Source: an uncultured bacterium (GTDB taxonomy: Bacteria; Planctomycetota; UBA1135; UBA2386). From it: a stretch of 6,545 nt of DNA. Below the pieces are notes generated by a model. The model made no database searches. It was not told where the DNA came from and saw only the letters and a program-made list of their open reading frames with translations. Each line of letters starts with the position of its first letter. Positions within the stretch are counted from its first letter, which is position 1. Shown here piece by piece: positions 1 through 5,614 of this stretch. The DNA lies in contig CALKYL010000196.1 of assembly GCA_938003515.1 (NCBI GenBank), forward strand, positions 1 to 6,545. The letters run 5' to 3'. Both the position numbers and the translations under genes were made by a program.

Positions 1-757
1 GGCCGCCGAACAGGACGCCGTAGTGCAGCGCCATCGCGCCGAACGCGGCGACCGAGACGGGGAACAACGACAGCACCGACAGCACCGCGCGGCCGCGCCG
101 GCCCGCCGGCACAGCGAGCGCCATCGCGAACAGCGCGAGCCCCCAGAAGTAGCCGGGGTAGTCGAGCGAACAGGTCAGGAAGAACCACGCCGCCGTACGC
201 CACCACGACGCGCGGGTCGGCGCGGCCGCGTGCCGCTGGAAGCTGTGCGCGGTGCACAGCCCGAAGCTCAGCACCGCGCCGTCCTGCAGCACCATCGGCC
301 CGAAATAGGCGACCAGCGGCGTCGTCGCGTAGAGCAGCGCGACGGCCCCGGCGACGCGCGGCCCGGCGACCGCGCGCACCAGCCCGAACAGCGCGAACAG
401 GCCCGGCACGAACAGCGCCAGCTGCGCGAGCCGCAGGACCCAGGTCTCGTGGCCGCAGAGCCACGCCCAGCCGGCGAGGTAGAGCCAGTAGCCCGGCGGA
501 TGGTGCCAGTTGACCTCGCGCAGCAGTTCGCCGTCGACCTCGTTGACGAACGCCGGCATGCCGAGCGTGACGCCGAGGCCGTGGCGCAGCGTGTGCGTCA
601 CCGCGCCGTCCGAGTAGAAGCCCGCGGCGGCGCCGCGCATGCCCTGCTCCCACGGGCCGGTCAGGTCGCGCAGCCCGGCCGCGAGCAGCACAGCGAGCGC
701 CAGCAGCAGGAGCGCCCGGCCGATCCGGACTTCGCGAACGTCGGAGGCGGCGGCCAC
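1..757 (-). CDS. Polytopic membrane glycosyltransferase, GT39/GT83 (PMT/ArnT-like), partial at left edge
   Basis: The visible 252 N-terminal residues look like a GT-C fold glycosyltransferase of the dolichyl-/polyprenyl-phosphate sugar type (PMT_2, RgtA/B/C/D-like). These enzymes use a lipid-linked sugar donor and act at the outer face of the cytoplasmic membrane. A first membrane segment (about residues 14-29, leucine/alanine rich) is followed by a long extracytoplasmic loop. That loop ends in HHPPGYW (85-91), the 'HPP-Y' signature of the family, and runs directly into the next hydrophobic segments (about 92-100, 107-130, 134-153, 187-215, 224-242). I chose the GTG at 757 because it begins 8 bases after the cupin gene's stop and leaves a short polar N-terminus. 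A weak AGG lies just upstream, inside that stop region. It is probably co-transcribed with the cupin lipoprotein. The C-terminal half is outside the window, so acceptor and donor cannot be judged. The fold is fairly sure, the substrate unknown. Confidence 0.82.
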   Translation of the reverse strand, partial: MAAASDVREVRIGRALLLLALAVLLAAGLRDLTGPWEQGMRGAAAGFYSDGAVTHTLRHGLGVTLGMPAFVNEVDGELLREVNWHHPPGYWLYLAGWAWLCGHETWVLRLAQLALFVPGLFALFGLVRAVAGPRVAGAVALLYATTPLVAYFGPMVLQDGAVLSFGLCTAHSFQRHAAAPTRASWWRTAAWFFLTCSLDYPGYFWGLALFAMALAVPAGRRGRAVLSVLSLFPVSVAAFGAMALHYGVLFGG

Positions 758-765
758 GCAGAACC

Positions 766-1731
766 CTACTTCACGACCGCGGTGCGGGCGGCGACGAGGT
801 GGAACGGCAGCGCCGCGTCGCCGTCGAGCCCGAGCCGGCGGTTGATCGCCCACAGGTGGTGGTCCACGCCGATCTCGGCGTCGGGCACGAAGCCCGGCAC
901 CGAGATCACCTGCACGAGCGCGCCGCCGAGGCCGCGGTGCACGGTGCCGCGCGGCAGGTAGACCAGGTCGCCTGCGGCGAGCGGCCGCGTCGTGAGCAGC
1001 GCCTTCGCGCCGTCCCGGTCGACGGCGCGCGCCTCGATCGCCGCCGGGTCGTCGCCGGTGACGAGCCGCGCGCCGGCCGGGGCCTGCTGCACGAGGTACA
1101 GCTCGTCGAAGCCGCCGTCGACCGGATGGTAGTGCGTGAACGAGTCGCGGATGCGCACCCGGTGCGCGTTGAGCGCGTGCAGCACGTAGGGGCCGACCTC
1201 CTCGCGCCACGTCAGCAGGATGCGGCGGTAGGCGTCGTCGTCCGTGGCGCAGCCGCCCGGCGTGTCGGTGATGCGCGGGTCCCAGTCCGGCCGCACCGTC
1301 GTCGGGAGGTCGTCGGGCAGCGCGGTCGGCAGCGAGAACGCGAGCAGGTCGACGACGCCCGGCGCGTCGAGCCGCCACGTCTCGCCCGCGCGCACCAGCA
1401 ACACGTCCCCGACGGCCACCGGCTGGACCACCGGCTGGGCCACCGGCCGGGCCACCGGCTGGGCCGCCGGCTCCGAGACGCGCTGCACGAACACGACCCG
1501 GTCACCCGACGCGGCGGGCAGCTCGCGCCGAGCCGGCAGCCAGGCGACGTCGTAGCCGGGGTTTCCCGCGACGAACGCGGCGCGCAGCGCGTCGAAGCCG
1601 GCGGCGCCGTCGGGTGCGAGCTTCGCGACGCAGACGCCCGACGGCGCGTTCGAAGGGCCGGCGCGGCAGCCGGCCGCGGCGACGGCCAGCGCGCAGGACA
1701 GGACGCAGGAGAACGGCTCGGAGGCTCGCAC
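766..1731 (-). CDS. Cupin-domain lipoprotein
   Basis: This is a predicted 321-residue exported protein. The N-terminus has a hydrophobic stretch (9-20) ending in AAGC, with Cys22 as a plausible lipidation site, though the lipobox lacks the usual Leu at -3. A clear cupin lies in the C-terminal half. Its first motif, HYH at 200-202 plus Glu210, and its second, PRGTVH at 260-265, supply the standard His/His/Glu/His metal-binding set. An earlier segment, GDVLLVRAGETW (108-119), resembles a cupin second motif without its histidine, so the protein may be a bicupin with a degenerate N-terminal half. Between the signal region and this segment lies a run of four-residue PVAQ-like repeats. The GTG at 1731 is preferred because it gives a short signal peptide; in-frame TTG at 1743 and GTG at 1776 are alternatives, and no strong ribosome site separates them. 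Function is unknown; a sugar isomerase-like or sugar-binding role is only a guess. Confidence 0.8.
   Translation of the reverse strand: MRASEPFSCVLSCALAVAAAGCRAGPSNAPSGVCVAKLAPDGAAGFDALRAAFVAGNPGYDVAWLPARRELPAASGDRVVFVQRVSEPAAQPVARPVAQPVVQPVAVGDVLLVRAGETWRLDAPGVVDLLAFSLPTALPDDLPTTVRPDWDPRITDTPGGCATDDDAYRRILLTWREEVGPYVLHALNAHRVRIRDSFTHYHPVDGGFDELYLVQQAPAGARLVTGDDPAAIEARAVDRDGAKALLTTRPLAAGDLVYLPRGTVHRGLGGALVQVISVPGFVPDAEIGVDHHLWAINRRLGLDGDAALPFHLVAARTAVVK
1415..1474. repeat. 12-bp tandem repeat inside the cupin gene
   Basis: There are five consecutive 12-base units of consensus gccaccggctgg (plus strand) at 1415, 1427, 1439, 1451 and 1463; the last is degenerate at three positions. Read on the minus strand, in the cupin gene's frame, each unit encodes a four-residue Pro-Val-Ala-Gln-type block (variants PVAR and PVVQ), at about residues 87-106. 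Because the unit is a multiple of three, loss or gain of copies would keep the frame and only change the length of this proline-rich loop. Confidence 0.9.
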
Positions 1732-1736
1732 GACGG

Positions 1737-1764
1737 TTGGCAACGCGGCGGTGCACGATACCCT
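1737..1764 (+). promoter_or_regulatory. Candidate sigma70-like promoter for the Gfo/Idh/MocA gene
   Basis: TTGGCA at 1737-1742 matches the -35 consensus at five of six positions. After a 16-base spacer comes TACCCT at 1759-1764, which keeps the T, A and final T of a -10 box. Transcription would start near 1771, about 30 bases before the ATG at 1801, which fits. The site lies in the only spacer between two divergent genes and touches the start region of the cupin gene on the other strand, so it could couple their control. This is a pattern match only, in a GC-rich genome with unknown sigma factors. Confidence 0.3.
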
Positions 1765-1800
1765 GGCGCCGACCACCCGTCTTTCGAACGAGGCCCTCCC

Positions 1801-3270
1801 ATGGCAAAGCTCTCGCGGCGCGGCTTCCTCGCCGGCGCCGGCTCGTCCGTCCTGACGCTCGGCGCGGCACCGCTCGCGCTGCCGCGCTGGCGCCCCCACG
1901 ACGAGGTGCGCATCGCGTGCGTCGGCATCCGCGGGCGCGGCCGCGCCCACATCGACGGGTTCCGGCGCCTCGACGGCGTCCGGGTCGTGGCGCTGGTCGA
2001 CGTCGACCGCGACGTGCTGGCGCGCGAGGCCAAGCGCTTCACCGAGCGCGGCGAGAAGGTCGACACCGAGGTCGACCTGCGCCGCGTGCTCGACCGCGAC
2101 GACGTCGACGCGATCGCCGTCGCGAGCCCCAACCACTGGCACGCGCTGCAGGCGATCTGGGCGTGTCAGGCGGGCAAGGACGTCTACCTCGAGAAGCCGG
2201 TCTCCCACAACGTCTGGGAGGGCTCGCGCATCGTCGCCGCGGCGCGCAAGTACGGGCGCATCGTGCAGAGCGGCACGCAGTCGCGCTCGAGCCACGGCCT
2301 CGCCGAGGGCATCGCGTTCGTGCAGTCGGGCAAGCTCGGCGCGATCCGGCTCGCGCGCGGCCTGTGCTACAAGCCGCGGCGCAGCATCGGCAAGGTCGCC
2401 GGGCCGCAGCAGGTGCCCGACGCCGTCGACTACGACCTGTGGTGCGGCCCGTCGCCGAAGGCCGAGCTCCGGCGCAGGAACCTGCACTACGACTGGCACT
2501 GGGACTTCCGCACCGGCAACGGCGACGTCGGCAACCAGGGCATCCACCAGATGGACATCGCGCGCTGGGCGCTCGGCCAGACGACGCTGCCCCGGCACAC
2601 GCTCAGCATCGGCGGCCGCGTCGGCTACGACGACGACGGCGACACGCCGAACACCCAGATCGTCTACCACGAGTTCGACGAGGGCCCGCCCCTCTTGTTC
2701 GAGGTGCGCGGGCTGCCGCGCGACCGCGCCGCGCAGCAGGACGGGTGGAACAAGCAGATGGACGCGTTCGCGGGCGTCGGCATCGGCGTGGTCGTGCACT
2801 GCGAAGCGGGCACGCTGCGCATCCCCGACTACCACCGCGCGATCGCGCTCGACGCCGACGGCGAGGAGGTCGCGCGCTTCGAGGGCAGCAGCGACCACCT
2901 GGCGAACTTCATCGCCGCGGTCCGGAGCCGCAGGGTCGAGGACCTCGCGGCCGACATCCGCGAGGGGCACGTGTCGAGCGCGATGTGCCACATGGGCAAC
3001 TTGTCGCACCTGCTCGGCGCGCGCGCCGGCAAGTGCGAGCTGGACCTGGCCGCCGAGAAGGACCCCCACCTCGCGGAGGCGTGGCGCCGCATGCACGCGC
3101 ACCTCGACGCGAACGGCGTCGACGTCGACGACGCGGACCCGACCTGCGCCGTGCGCCTCGGGCCCAGGCTCTCGATGGACCCGGCGACCGAGCGCTTCGC
3201 CGACGCGGCGAGCAACGCGCTGCTCGCGCGCGCCTACCGCGACGGCTTCGTCGTGCCGCAGGACGTCTGA
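1801..3270 (+). CDS. Tat-exported Gfo/Idh/MocA family oxidoreductase
   Basis: This 489-residue protein has a twin-arginine signal, SRRGFLAG (5-12), followed by an Ala/Leu-rich stretch to about residue 28. It is therefore probably folded with its cofactor before export. The Rossmann domain starts at RIACVGIRGRGRAH (37-50), the usual dinucleotide-binding turn for this group. SPNHWH (109-114) and LEKPVSHN (130-137) follow; the latter holds the family's conserved EKP lysine. The catalytic region reads GDVGNQGIHQMD (241-252), with His249 and Asp252 as likely catalytic residues. The C-terminal tail ending in a YRDGFVVP-like block (479-486) is familiar from planctomycete members. The ATG at 1801 is chosen because GAGG at 1790-1793 sits 7 bases upstream and the Tat motif follows at once; the open frame itself continues far upstream. 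Members oxidise or reduce sugars, inositols or glycosides with NAD(P). The substrate here is unknown. It probably forms an operon with the next gene. Confidence 0.95.
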   Translation: MAKLSRRGFLAGAGSSVLTLGAAPLALPRWRPHDEVRIACVGIRGRGRAHIDGFRRLDGVRVVALVDVDRDVLAREAKRFTERGEKVDTEVDLRRVLDRDDVDAIAVASPNHWHALQAIWACQAGKDVYLEKPVSHNVWEGSRIVAAARKYGRIVQSGTQSRSSHGLAEGIAFVQSGKLGAIRLARGLCYKPRRSIGKVAGPQQVPDAVDYDLWCGPSPKAELRRRNLHYDWHWDFRTGNGDVGNQGIHQMDIARWALGQTTLPRHTLSIGGRVGYDDDGDTPNTQIVYHEFDEGPPLLFEVRGLPRDRAAQQDGWNKQMDAFAGVGIGVVVHCEAGTLRIPDYHRAIALDADGEEVARFEGSSDHLANFIAAVRSRRVEDLAADIREGHVSSAMCHMGNLSHLLGARAGKCELDLAAEKDPHLAEAWRRMHAHLDANGVDVDDADPTCAVRLGPRLSMDPATERFADAASNALLARAYRDGFVVPQDV

Positions 3271-3968
3271 TGCGCCGCGCGGCGGCCGGCGCGCTCGTGC
3301 TGGCGGCGTGCGCCGCCGGCCCCGACGAGCCCGCCGGCTGGCCGGTGGTCTACGAGCAGCACTTCGCCGAGCCGCGCTGCGTCGACGCGTTCGCGACGAG
3401 CGACGCCTCCAGCTGGCGCTGGTCGGACGCCGGCGGCACGCCGTCGCTCGAGCTGACCGGCCCGGGCGCCTACCGGCCGCCGTTCCGCTCGCCCCGGAGC
3501 CTCGCGCTCGTGCCCGACCTCGAGGTCGCCGACTTCGACCTCGAGGTCGACCTGCTGCAGACGGGCCGCGACTACGGCCACCGCGACCTGTGCGTGTTCT
3601 TCGGCTTCGAATCGCCGACGCGCTTCTACTACGTGCACCTGGCCCCGGCCCCGGACGCGCACGCGCACAACGTGTTCGCGGTGAAGGACGCGCCGCGCGC
3701 TGCGCTCGCACCGGTCGCCGCGCAGGGGGTCGACTGGGGCCGCGACGCCTGGCACCGCGTGCGCGTCGAACGCCGCGTCGGCCCCGGCCCCGTGCGCGTG
3801 TTCTGGGACGGCGGCGACGAACCGATCCTGACCGCGATCGACACGGCGTTCCGGTGGGGACGGCTCGGCTTCGGCTCGTTCGACGACTCCGGCCGCATCG
3901 CGCGCGTCTTCGTGCGCGCGCCGTCGGTGCGGCCGCTCAGCGGCCCCGCCGATCCGTTCCGCCGCTGA
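3270..3968 (+). CDS. Small lipoprotein with a concanavalin-A-like (DUF1080/LamG-like) domain
   Basis: This is a 232-residue predicted lipoprotein: a basic start (MRR), a short hydrophobic stretch and the lipobox LAAC, with Cys14 lipidated. The rest looks like one beta-sandwich. It has the landmarks of ConA-like or 3-keto-disaccharide-hydrolase-like (DUF1080) proteins: DFDLEVDLLQTG (88-99), RDLCVFFGFES (105-115), FYYVHLA (119-125), WHRVRVERR (161-169), VRVFWDGG (175-182) and GRLGFGSFDD (197-206). It is probably anchored in a membrane facing the periplasm or outside, binding or cleaving a carbohydrate. The start ATG shares its A with the stop of the oxidoreductase gene (TGATG), and AGGA at 3260-3263 lies 6 bases upstream, so translation is likely coupled. 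The 3' end overlaps the convergent DUF6807 gene by 32 bases. Whether it is an enzyme or only a binding module cannot be told, as I see no certain catalytic residue. Confidence 0.85.
   Translation: MRRAAAGALVLAACAAGPDEPAGWPVVYEQHFAEPRCVDAFATSDASSWRWSDAGGTPSLELTGPGAYRPPFRSPRSLALVPDLEVADFDLEVDLLQTGRDYGHRDLCVFFGFESPTRFYYVHLAPAPDAHAHNVFAVKDAPRAALAPVAAQGVDWGRDAWHRVRVERRVGPGPVRVFWDGGDEPILTAIDTAFRWGRLGFGSFDDSGRIARVFVRAPSVRPLSGPADPFRR
3931..3945. terminator. GC-rich perfect inverted repeat in the convergent overlap
   Basis: The sequence ggccgctcagcggcc is a perfect inverted repeat: 7-base arms around one base, or a 6-bp stem with a TCA loop. It lies at the 3' ends of two convergent genes, and the loop TCA is the stop codon (TGA) of the minus-strand gene. 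A hairpin could form in either transcript. No T-run follows on either strand, so it is not a classical intrinsic terminator; it might act with Rho or as an RNA 3'-end stabiliser. In DNA this GC-rich, chance is a real alternative. Confidence 0.25.
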
Positions 3969-4899
3969 CCCCGCCGGCGCCGGCCCATTCCGCCCAGGCC
4001 GCGTCGAGCCGCGCGCGGTCCCAGCCGGCGCCGTGCAGCACCACCCGGTAGCGCAGCACCAGCTCGTCGCCCGGCTCGAGCACGAGGTCGCCCGCGCCGT
4101 CGGGCGCGCCTTCGAAGTCGTGCCGGCCGAACGGATTCGCGGCCAGGAGGCCGTAGGTGCGCGCGTGCCACCAGGTCGGGTGCCGCGGGTTGTCGGGGTG
4201 GTCGAAGATCGCCACGCCGACCGCCGCGCCGTCGATCGTGCCGTGCGCGTCGATCCAGCGCGCGCGGCGCCCCCACGCGGCCCTGCCCTCGCGCCCCTCG
4301 CTGTCGACCAGCCGGCCGGTCGCGATGGCGCCCTCGACCCGCAGCGCCGGGTGCACGCGCAGCGCGAACGTGCCCTCCTTGGTGTCGCCGAAGGTGACGC
4401 GCGCGCCCGCCGGCCGGAGCCTCGTGACCAGGTCGACCGCGCGCCAGGCGCCGCGGTCGACGAACACGAGCTTGCGCTGCTCGTGCAGCAGCACCCGATC
4501 GCGCCCGACGGTCCAGTCGTAGCCGGCGTCGACCTCGGTGCGCTCGTCGCCTCCGTTCCGAATGACCGCCCGGTACAGCGAGGTCGGCACCAGCCGCTCC
4601 TGCTCGCCGGAGCCGTGCCAGAAGTCGAAGCCGTCGACGTCGCCGTGCGCGAACCAGAGCGACTGGTGGTGCGGGTGGTCGTGGGCCTCGCCGGGGCGCG
4701 TGCCCATCGGGAAGTCGCGCGTCATCGGCACCCCGCCGGGCCCGCACAGCGGCCATACGTACGGACGCGGCTCGGCGCCGGCGCGCACGGTCGCGAACGG
4801 CCCGCCGTCGGCGGCTGGCACGACGACGGGCTCGAACCAGGCGGCGCCGCCGCACGCTGCGGCGAGCACGAGACAAGAGACGGCGTTGGTCGAGCGCAT
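3937..4899 (-). CDS. DUF6807 (PmoA-like) family lipoprotein
   Basis: This is a 320-residue exported protein of the DUF6807 family, often labelled 'methane oxygenase PmoA'; that name is misleading, as nothing here resembles a membrane-bound methane monooxygenase. The family signature is clear: YVWPLCGPGGVPMTRDFP (47-64), DHPHHQSLWFAHGDVDG (74-90) followed by FDFWH (91-95), GDTKEG (171-176), and IFDHPDNPRHPTWWHARTYG (231-250) leading into NPFG (255-258). The many conserved His and Asp residues suggest a metal- or sugar-binding beta-sandwich. The N-terminus has a hydrophobic run ending LAAAC, so Cys16 may be lipidated, though the box is not ideal. The ATG at 4899 is taken because it starts the signal peptide; I see no clear ribosome site. 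Planctomycetes often encode this family next to Gfo/Idh/MocA oxidoreductases, as here, which suggests carbohydrate use. Its biochemical role is not established to my knowledge. Confidence 0.9.
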   Translation of the reverse strand: MRSTNAVSCLVLAAACGGAAWFEPVVVPAADGGPFATVRAGAEPRPYVWPLCGPGGVPMTRDFPMGTRPGEAHDHPHHQSLWFAHGDVDGFDFWHGSGEQERLVPTSLYRAVIRNGGDERTEVDAGYDWTVGRDRVLLHEQRKLVFVDRGAWRAVDLVTRLRPAGARVTFGDTKEGTFALRVHPALRVEGAIATGRLVDSEGREGRAAWGRRARWIDAHGTIDGAAVGVAIFDHPDNPRHPTWWHARTYGLLAANPFGRHDFEGAPDGAGDLVLEPGDELVLRYRVVLHGAGWDRARLDAAWAEWAGAGGVSGGTDRRGR

Positions 4900-4950
4900 G
4901 GCGGCGCACAGAGTCTGCACGTCACGGGTGGGTCTGTCGACGCGTTCGGC

Positions 4951-4956
4951 TAGACT
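4951..4956 (+). promoter_or_regulatory. Weak -10-like hexamer in the divergent spacer 4900-4984
   Basis: TAGACT at 4951-4956 matches the -10 consensus at four of six positions and stands out in this GC-rich spacer. Transcription would begin near 4963, about 20 bases before the ATG at 4985. No convincing -35 box is found at 16-18 bases upstream, so this is weak. The spacer separates the DUF6807 gene (leftward) from the molybdenum hydroxylase genes (rightward) and should hold promoters for both; I recognise no operator or riboswitch in it. Confidence 0.2.
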
Positions 4957-4984
4957 CGGCGCCGCACCCTCCCTCGGAGCCCCC

Positions 4985-5614
4985 ATGTCCCACCCACCCG
5001 ACCGCGGCGTCAGCCGCCGTTCGTTCCTCAAGGGATCCGCCGTCGCGGGCATCGCGACGTCCGGCCTGACCGCCGCCGCCGACGCCACCGCCGCCCGGCG
5101 GGCGCCTGCCGAATTCGGCCCCGGCGAGCACGAGATCACGCTGTCGATCAACGGCCAGCCGCGCAAGGTGAAGGTCGAGACGCGCACGACGCTGCTCGAC
5201 GCGCTGCGCGACCGCATGGACCTGACCGGCGCGAAGAAGATCTGCGACCGCGGCTCGTGCGGCGGCTGCACCGTGCTCGTCGACGGCATGCCGGCCAACA
5301 GCTGCCTGATGCTCGCGATGGACGCGGTCGGCACCGAGCTGCGCACCGTCGAGGGGCTCGCCGCCGGCGACCGCCCGCACCCGCTGGTCGAGAACTTCGT
5401 GCGCTGCGACGCGCTGCAGTGCGGCTTCTGCACGCCGGGCATGGTGATGAGCTCGCTCGCGTGCCTGGAGCAGCGCGGCCGGCCGACGGTCGAGCAGATG
5501 CGGCACGACCTGTCGGGCAACCTGTGCCGCTGCGGCACGTACGGCCGCGTCATGGAGGCGATCCAGCGCACCGCCGACGGCCAGGGCGCCGGCAGGCAGG
5601 GAGGTGGGCGATGA
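4985..5614 (+). CDS. Tat-exported [2Fe-2S] subunit of a xanthine dehydrogenase/aldehyde oxidase family enzyme
   Basis: This 209-residue iron-sulfur subunit passes electrons from the molybdenum centre. A Tat signal, SRRSFLKG (10-17), and a hydrophobic stretch end near ADATA|A (about 36/37). The N-terminal ferredoxin-like domain has the plant-type cluster ligands Cys87, Cys92, Cys95 and Cys107 (C-x4-C-x2-C-x11-C). The C-terminal helical domain has the second cluster ligands in QCGFC (145-149) and LCRC (180-183), that is Cys146, Cys149, Cys181 and Cys183. All eight ligands are present. A Tat signal on this subunit resembles E. coli PaoA (YagT) of the periplasmic aldehyde oxidoreductase. GGAG at 4976-4979, 5 bases before the ATG at 4985, supports this start; an in-frame ATG at 4898 would bury the Tat motif and is rejected. 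The gene ends in an ATGA overlap with the molybdenum subunit, and its Gly-rich tail is encoded by the purine-rich run holding that gene's ribosome site. Confidence 0.95.
   Translation: MSHPPDRGVSRRSFLKGSAVAGIATSGLTAAADATAARRAPAEFGPGEHEITLSINGQPRKVKVETRTTLLDALRDRMDLTGAKKICDRGSCGGCTVLVDGMPANSCLMLAMDAVGTELRTVEGLAAGDRPHPLVENFVRCDALQCGFCTPGMVMSSLACLEQRGRPTVEQMRHDLSGNLCRCGTYGRVMEAIQRTADGQGAGRQGGGR

Noticed and set aside
23..961. A plus-strand open frame of 312 codons at the left edge
   Set aside because: It is Arg/Gln/Glu-rich with no domain. It is antisense to the membrane glycosyltransferase and the cupin end, which have convincing motifs.
799..1800. An upstream extension of the Gfo/Idh/MocA reading frame
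   Set aside because: It lies antisense to the cupin gene and would bury the Tat motif deep in the protein; the ribosome site at 1790-1793 supports the ATG at 1801.
1996..2009. GTCGAC-rich palindromic runs here and near 3118-3131
   Set aside because: They encode Val-Asp repeats with the commonest codons of a GC-rich genome and sit inside well-supported genes, so no site function is needed.
1732..3711. A very long minus-strand open frame (to 766) running antisense to the Gfo/Idh/MocA and ConA-like genes
   Set aside because: Only its last 321 codons (from 1731) make a sensible protein. The rest is an Arg/Ala/Asp/Val-rich translation with no recognisable motif, open because stop codons are rare at this GC content.
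3937..4899. Identity of the DUF6807 protein as a methane monooxygenase subunit (PmoA)
   Set aside because: True PmoA is a polytopic membrane protein in a pmoCAB operon. This is a soluble lipoprotein-type sequence with no membrane helices past its signal, and no pmoB or pmoC is nearby.
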